Positions 60,363 through 64,000 of a DNA stretch of 64,000 nt are shown here, one piece after another. The stretch spans positions 1 through 64,000 of the forward strand of contig JAFWZN010000086.1 of NCBI GenBank assembly GCA_017522345.1, in the 5' to 3' direction. The notes under the pieces were generated by a model. It searched no databases. It saw nothing but the letters and a program-made list of their open reading frames with translations, and was not told where the DNA came from. Origin of the DNA: Clostridia bacterium (GTDB taxonomy: Bacteria; Bacillota; Clostridia; Christensenellales; Aristaeellaceae). Numbering within the stretch: the stretch's first letter is position 1; each line of letters starts with the position of its first letter. The translations under genes and the position numbers were made by a program.

Positions 60363-61306
60363 TCGCCGCAGCACCAGAGGGTCAGACCGCAGTCACCGGC
60401 GATGAGGTCGCGGCGGATGCGGCCTACATATACGAGATCCTGATCGGACGTATCCAGCGGAGTCGGATAGTTTCTGCCGTTCAGATCTTCGGTGAGAACG
60501 CAGCCGGGCGCGGAAGCGACGGCTTTTTTTACTTCGTCGAGGCATACGGGGTTTTTGGTCTTAATCTGAACGCTGATGGAGTGCGAGCGCATAACGGGTA
60601 CGCGAACGCAGGTACAGCAAACCTTGAGCTCGGGAAGATGCATGATTTTCCGTCCTTCGTTTTGCATTTTCATCTCTTCCGTTGTATAGCCGTTTTCGGT
60701 TTCAGAACCGATCTGCGGAATTACGTTGGACAGAATCTGGCACGGGAAGATGCTGTTTACTTTTTCTTCGCCCTTGGCCTCTGCCAGAATCTGATTTTCA
60801 AGCTCCTCAATGCCCTCTCGTCCCGCGCCGGAAACCGCCTGATAGGTGGAGGCGACCATGGATTCGATTTCGGCAATTTTTGCGATTCCGCCGATGGCGA
60901 CCATGGTGATGATGGTGGAGCAGTTGGGGTTGGCGATGACGCCGTTGTGCTTCATAGCGTCTTCGGGGTTGATTTCCGGAACGACCAGCGGCACATCGTC
61001 GTCCAGCCGGAACGCGGAGGAATTGTCGATGTATATTGCGCCGGCCTTTTTGACGGCGGGTGCGAATTTTTTGCTCATGGCATTGCTGACGGCGCCAAGA
61101 ACGATGTCCATGCCCTCAAAAGCCTGCTCGTTGGCTTCCTGAACCGTGATTTCGGTATCGCCGAAGGGCAGCTTTGTTCCTGCGGAACGAGCGCTTGCAA
61201 GGGCGCGAAGCTCGCCGATGGGGAAATTGCGCTCATTAAGAACTTTCAGCATTTCGCGGCCGACTGCGCCGGTTGCGCCAAGGATCGCAAGATTAATTTT
61301 TTTCAT
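60302..61306 (-). CDS. asd: Aspartate-semialdehyde dehydrogenase
   Basis: Reduces aspartyl phosphate to aspartate semialdehyde, the branch point to lysine (and diaminopimelate for the wall), threonine and methionine. The 334 residues have the Rossmann motif ILGATGAVGREML, the catalytic Cys in NPNCSTI (Cys 129), SGAGREGIEEL and the catalytic His in RSHSIS. It lies 14 bases after hom and probably shares its promoter. Confidence 0.97.
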   Translation of the reverse strand: MKKINLAILGATGAVGREMLKVLNERNFPIGELRALASARSAGTKLPFGDTEITVQEANEQAFEGMDIVLGAVSNAMSKKFAPAVKKAGAIYIDNSSAFRLDDDVPLVVPEINPEDAMKHNGVIANPNCSTIITMVAIGGIAKIAEIESMVASTYQAVSGAGREGIEELENQILAEAKGEEKVNSIFPCQILSNVIPQIGSETENGYTTEEMKMQNEGRKIMHLPELKVCCTCVRVPVMRSHSISVQIKTKNPVCLDEVKKAVASAPGCVLTEDLNGRNYPTPLDTSDQDLVYVGRIRRDLIAGDCGLTLWCCGDQVRKGAATNAVQIAELFAK

Positions 61307-61320
61307 TTGGAAAGCCTCCT

Positions 61321-62454
61321 TTATTTGTGCATGCGGGCGAAGAAGCTTTCGCCGGTCGCATTCAAAGTATTTAAAAGGGTTTTATGATTGATAGGTTTGG
61401 TTTCGATGATCGCCCAGTCATCTTTATGGAGGGCGGTTTCGGCAAAGGATTCGATGAGAAACGCCTTTTCCTCAGAAATGCGCACATAATATCTGTACTC
61501 CCCGGATGCAATTTCGCTTACATCCTTAAGTCCGTTTGGAAGCATATGCTTCGCACCCGAAATGATGCGCATAAGATCGCTGATTACGTTGGCAGCCGTC
61601 GGATATTTTCCTGCGCCTTGTCCCGAGAAAGAGAAATGGCCCGACTGCTTTCCGACATAATAGGCGTAGTTGACGTTTTTCTTAATGGCGCTTTCAGATG
61701 CGTTCGATTTAAAAAGATGCACGCATACGTCTGCCGAAATCGCTTCTCCATCCTTTTTACAGGAAGCGATCAGTCGGGGAGAAACGCCTTTTTCTTTAAA
61801 ATAGGCAATATCGATGGGACGAATGTTTCTTATGCCGTTTACGGGAATGTCTTCTCCCTTCACATATGCGCCGAACCCTACCGCAAGACCCAGAATCAAT
61901 TTTCTCTGCGCGTCCAGCCCGTCTACGTCGCTTGTGGGATCGGCCTCCGCATAGCCCAGCGACTGCGCTTCCTTGAGCGCGTCTTCATACGTCATTGAAT
62001 CTGTTTCGATTCTGTCCAGCATATAATTGGTGGTGCCGTTTAAAATGCCGCCGAATTCCACAATATCGTCTGAAAGCGCCTGATCATGAAGACATTTCAG
62101 CACCGGAATGCCGCCGCCGCAGGAGGCGCTGAACAAAAATGCCGCGCCGGATTTGTCCGCTGCGTCCTTAAGCTCCTTCATGGCTTCGCTGACAAGCAGC
62201 TTGTTTGCGGTTATGTAGTGCTTTTTTGCGTTTAAGCATTTAAGCGCATAGGTTCTCGCAGGCTCAAGCCCCCCCATCGTTTCAACGACCGCTTCGATCT
62301 CCGGATCGTTTACAATATCGTCTATATCGGTGGTCATGTTGTCCATCCACACCTTTAAATCAAGCGTGCGTTTGACTTCGAGGTTCGGATTATTGGATAC
62401 AAACTCATATACGCCGCTTCCGATTTTGCCCATGCCAAGAATTGCAATTTTCAT
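61321..62454 (-). CDS. hom: Homoserine dehydrogenase
   Basis: Reduces aspartate semialdehyde to homoserine. The 377-residue protein has the Rossmann motif ILGMGKIGSGVYEF, the family signature SLGYAEADPTSDVDGLDAQRK, and GGILNGTTNYML. There is no C-terminal ACT domain, so feedback inhibition by threonine through that domain is not expected. A possible -10 (TAAAAT, 62478-62473) lies upstream, without a clear -35. Confidence 0.95.
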   Translation of the reverse strand: MKIAILGMGKIGSGVYEFVSNNPNLEVKRTLDLKVWMDNMTTDIDDIVNDPEIEAVVETMGGLEPARTYALKCLNAKKHYITANKLLVSEAMKELKDAADKSGAAFLFSASCGGGIPVLKCLHDQALSDDIVEFGGILNGTTNYMLDRIETDSMTYEDALKEAQSLGYAEADPTSDVDGLDAQRKLILGLAVGFGAYVKGEDIPVNGIRNIRPIDIAYFKEKGVSPRLIASCKKDGEAISADVCVHLFKSNASESAIKKNVNYAYYVGKQSGHFSFSGQGAGKYPTAANVISDLMRIISGAKHMLPNGLKDVSEIASGEYRYYVRISEEKAFLIESFAETALHKDDWAIIETKPINHKTLLNTLNATGESFFARMHK

Positions 62455-62501
62455 AGTAGCCTCCGAAACATTATTTTAACATGTCCGTGATGCAAAAACA
62501 C

Positions 62502-62530
62502 TTGTATTTGAATAGAGCACATTGTATCAT
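62502..62530 (+). promoter_or_regulatory. Promoter of thrC
   Basis: TTGTAT (62502-62507), a 17-base spacer and TATCAT (62525-62530), 40 bases before the ATG. Confidence 0.6.
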
Positions 62531-62570
62531 AAAAGGGAAAGAAAATCAAGTGAAATCTTCGGAGGACAAT

Positions 62571-64000
62571 ATGGCAGAGTTTACCAGTACAAGAAACAAA
62601 AATTTGACGGCCAGCGCATATGAGGCGGTTTTCAGCGGCCTTGCGCCGGACGGCGGCCTGTATGTGCCTGAGAATATTCCTGAATTAAAGATCGAAGATG
62701 TATTAAATGACACATACAGCGAAATGGCGAAAAAAGTATTGAAGGGCATGCTTCCCTCTTTTACGGAAGAAGAAATCTCTGAAAGCGCAGACGAGGCGTA
62801 TCTATATCATTTTGATACGAAGGATGTTGCGCCGCTTGTAAAGACCGGGGACGCCTATACGCTGGAGCTTTTCCATGGCGAAACCTGCGCGTTTAAGGAT
62901 GTTGCGCTCTCGATTCTTCCGCGCCTTATGGTAAGAGCGAGAAAAGCGCTTGGGAAAAATGAAAAAATCCTGATTCTCACGGCGACCTCCGGCGACACGG
63001 GTTCAGCAGCTATGAACGGCTTTCGCGATGTGGAAGGAACGGGCATTATCACGTTTTTTCCCGACGGCGGCGTAAGCGATATTCAGAAAGCGCAGATGAC
63101 CAAGATGCAGGGAAAGAATCTTTCGGCATGCGCGGTCAAGGGAAATTTCGACGATTGTCAAACAATGGTCAAGAACATGTTTTCCAATCTCACGCCTCCG
63201 CAAGGCATTCAGCTGTCCAGTGCGAATTCCATAAACATTGCGCGTCTCGTGCCGCAGATTACCTATTATTTCTGGGCGTATGCGCGTCTTGTAAAGGAAT
63301 ATGGCCTTGAAATCGGAAAAAAAGTGGACTTTGTTGTTCCCACCGGCAACTTTGGCGACATCCTGGCGGGCTTCTATGCAAAAATGATGGGACTTTCGGT
63401 CGGAAAGCTCATTTGCGCCTCAAACGCCAATAATGTGCTGACTGATTTTATCAAAAGCGGCGTATACAATAAGAAAAGGGAATTTAAAAAGACCATTTCT
63501 CCGTCCATGGACATACTGATTTCATCCAACCTTGAGCGAATCTTATTTCTTTCCGAAGGAAAAGACGATAAAAGGGTTTCTAAATACATGAAATCGCTTA
63601 AGGAAACGGGCGAATATCGGATTTCGGATAAAGCGCTTTCGTTTATTCAGGAGCATTTTGTTGGATATTCATTTTCGGATGAAGATTCGAAAAAAGAAAT
63701 CAAAAAAGTGTTTAACGAAAATAATTATCTTATCGATCCGCATACCGCCGTCGCATTCTGTGCGATGGAAGTATACAAAAAGGAAAACCCGGAAGCAACG
63801 CTTGTCGTGCTTTCGACGGCCAGTCCATACAAGTTCTCGGACAGCGTGATGGACGCGCTTGGAATCGAAAAGCCGAAGGACGCGTTTGAGCGCATCTGCG
63901 TCCTGGAAAAAGAGACAAAAACCGTTTCTCCCGCGCCGATTGGAAAGCTCAGAGACGGCGAAGCGATTCATAAAGACGTGATCGAAGTGAAAGACGGATT
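62571..64000 (+). CDS. thrC: Threonine synthase (3' end outside window)
   Basis: Converts O-phosphohomoserine to threonine with PLP. The visible 476 codons start MAEFTSTRNKNLTASAYEAV; the PLP lysine is in ETCAFKDVALS (Lys 109), ATSGDTGSAAMNGF binds phosphate, and PTGNFGDILAG follows at about 262. GGAGGAC lies just ahead of the ATG. The frame is still open at base 64000, and the family is usually about 490-500 residues, so only the tail is missing. Divergent from hom-asd; together they make the threonine branch. Confidence 0.96.
   Translation, partial: MAEFTSTRNKNLTASAYEAVFSGLAPDGGLYVPENIPELKIEDVLNDTYSEMAKKVLKGMLPSFTEEEISESADEAYLYHFDTKDVAPLVKTGDAYTLELFHGETCAFKDVALSILPRLMVRARKALGKNEKILILTATSGDTGSAAMNGFRDVEGTGIITFFPDGGVSDIQKAQMTKMQGKNLSACAVKGNFDDCQTMVKNMFSNLTPPQGIQLSSANSINIARLVPQITYYFWAYARLVKEYGLEIGKKVDFVVPTGNFGDILAGFYAKMMGLSVGKLICASNANNVLTDFIKSGVYNKKREFKKTISPSMDILISSNLERILFLSEGKDDKRVSKYMKSLKETGEYRISDKALSFIQEHFVGYSFSDEDSKKEIKKVFNENNYLIDPHTAVAFCAMEVYKKENPEATLVVLSTASPYKFSDSVMDALGIEKPKDAFERICVLEKETKTVSPAPIGKLRDGEAIHKDVIEVKDG

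Noticed and set aside
62455-62570. T-box or riboswitch between hom and thrC
   Set aside because: The gap is only 116 bases, holds two promoters, and shows no T-box sequence or aptamer-like structure.
1-64000. CRISPR arrays, tRNA or rRNA genes, complete insertion sequences
   Set aside because: No regularly spaced repeats, cloverleaf-like segments, rRNA sequence or transposase gene were found by reading.

Overview
The window is a stretch of a Firmicutes chromosome, most likely class Clostridia and an endospore former. The evidence is a complete spoIIAA-spoIIAB-sigF operon, spoVT and spoIVA, the ctsR-mcsA-mcsB-clpC operon, a MutL with the nicking-endonuclease motifs of MutH-less bacteria, near-consensus sigma-A promoters with GGAGG-type ribosome binding sites, and a Gram-positive LexA box. 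A large sulfated-glycan locus fits a gut or other mucin-rich habitat. I cannot name a genus. No tRNA, rRNA, CRISPR array or complete insertion sequence was seen.

Layout. 1-1.5 kb: end of rnhA overlapping a XerS-like tyrosine recombinase. 1.56-2.29 kb: the longest gene-free stretch, holding a consensus minus-strand promoter with a 16-bp-arm palindrome at its start point. 2.3-5.2 kb: an AT-richer accessory patch (GNAT, P-loop kinase-like protein, unknown membrane protein, Cys-rich protein), a small membrane protein behind a LexA box, and a DMT transporter. 5.3-17.8 kb: a nine-gene minus-strand run (radical SAM protein, DUF2344, rng, miaB, YlbF family, mutS, mutL, miaA, methionine gamma-lyase family). 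18-22.4 kb: lysA, then convergent sigF-spoIIAB-spoIIAA and a compact FtsH-like protease. 22.5-29.3 kb: a class A PBP and the CtsR heat-shock operon. 29.4-34.4 kb: mtnN, luxS, ispDF, rqcP, HU, a MazG-domain protein and spoVT.

34.5-52 kb is a glycan utilisation locus. From the promoter near 49.85 kb it reads leftward through a TIM-barrel isomerase, three Gfo/Idh/MocA dehydrogenases, two sulfatase-fold enzymes, an AraC regulator, an ABC sugar transporter, a frameshifted DMT transporter, a phosphoesterase and ribokinase. It ends in eroded remnants of a second transporter and glycosidase around an intact beta-propeller glycosidase. A separate two-gene unit supplies the anaerobic sulfatase maturase needed by the Cys-type sulfatase.

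52-64 kb: spoIVA; a plus-strand operon of sortase B, an unknown two-TM protein and an Hsp70-like ATPase with a membrane tail; SGNH hydrolase plus a split ThrE exporter; ogt; asd and hom divergent from thrC, which runs off the window.

Most worth a second look: the LexA-box small membrane protein (possible SOS division inhibitor), the sortase/Hsp70-like membrane operon, the hairpin that encloses the spoIIAA ribosome binding site, the palindrome upstream of the recombinase, and the sulfatase-fold enzyme with Thr in place of the Cys/Ser converted to formylglycine.
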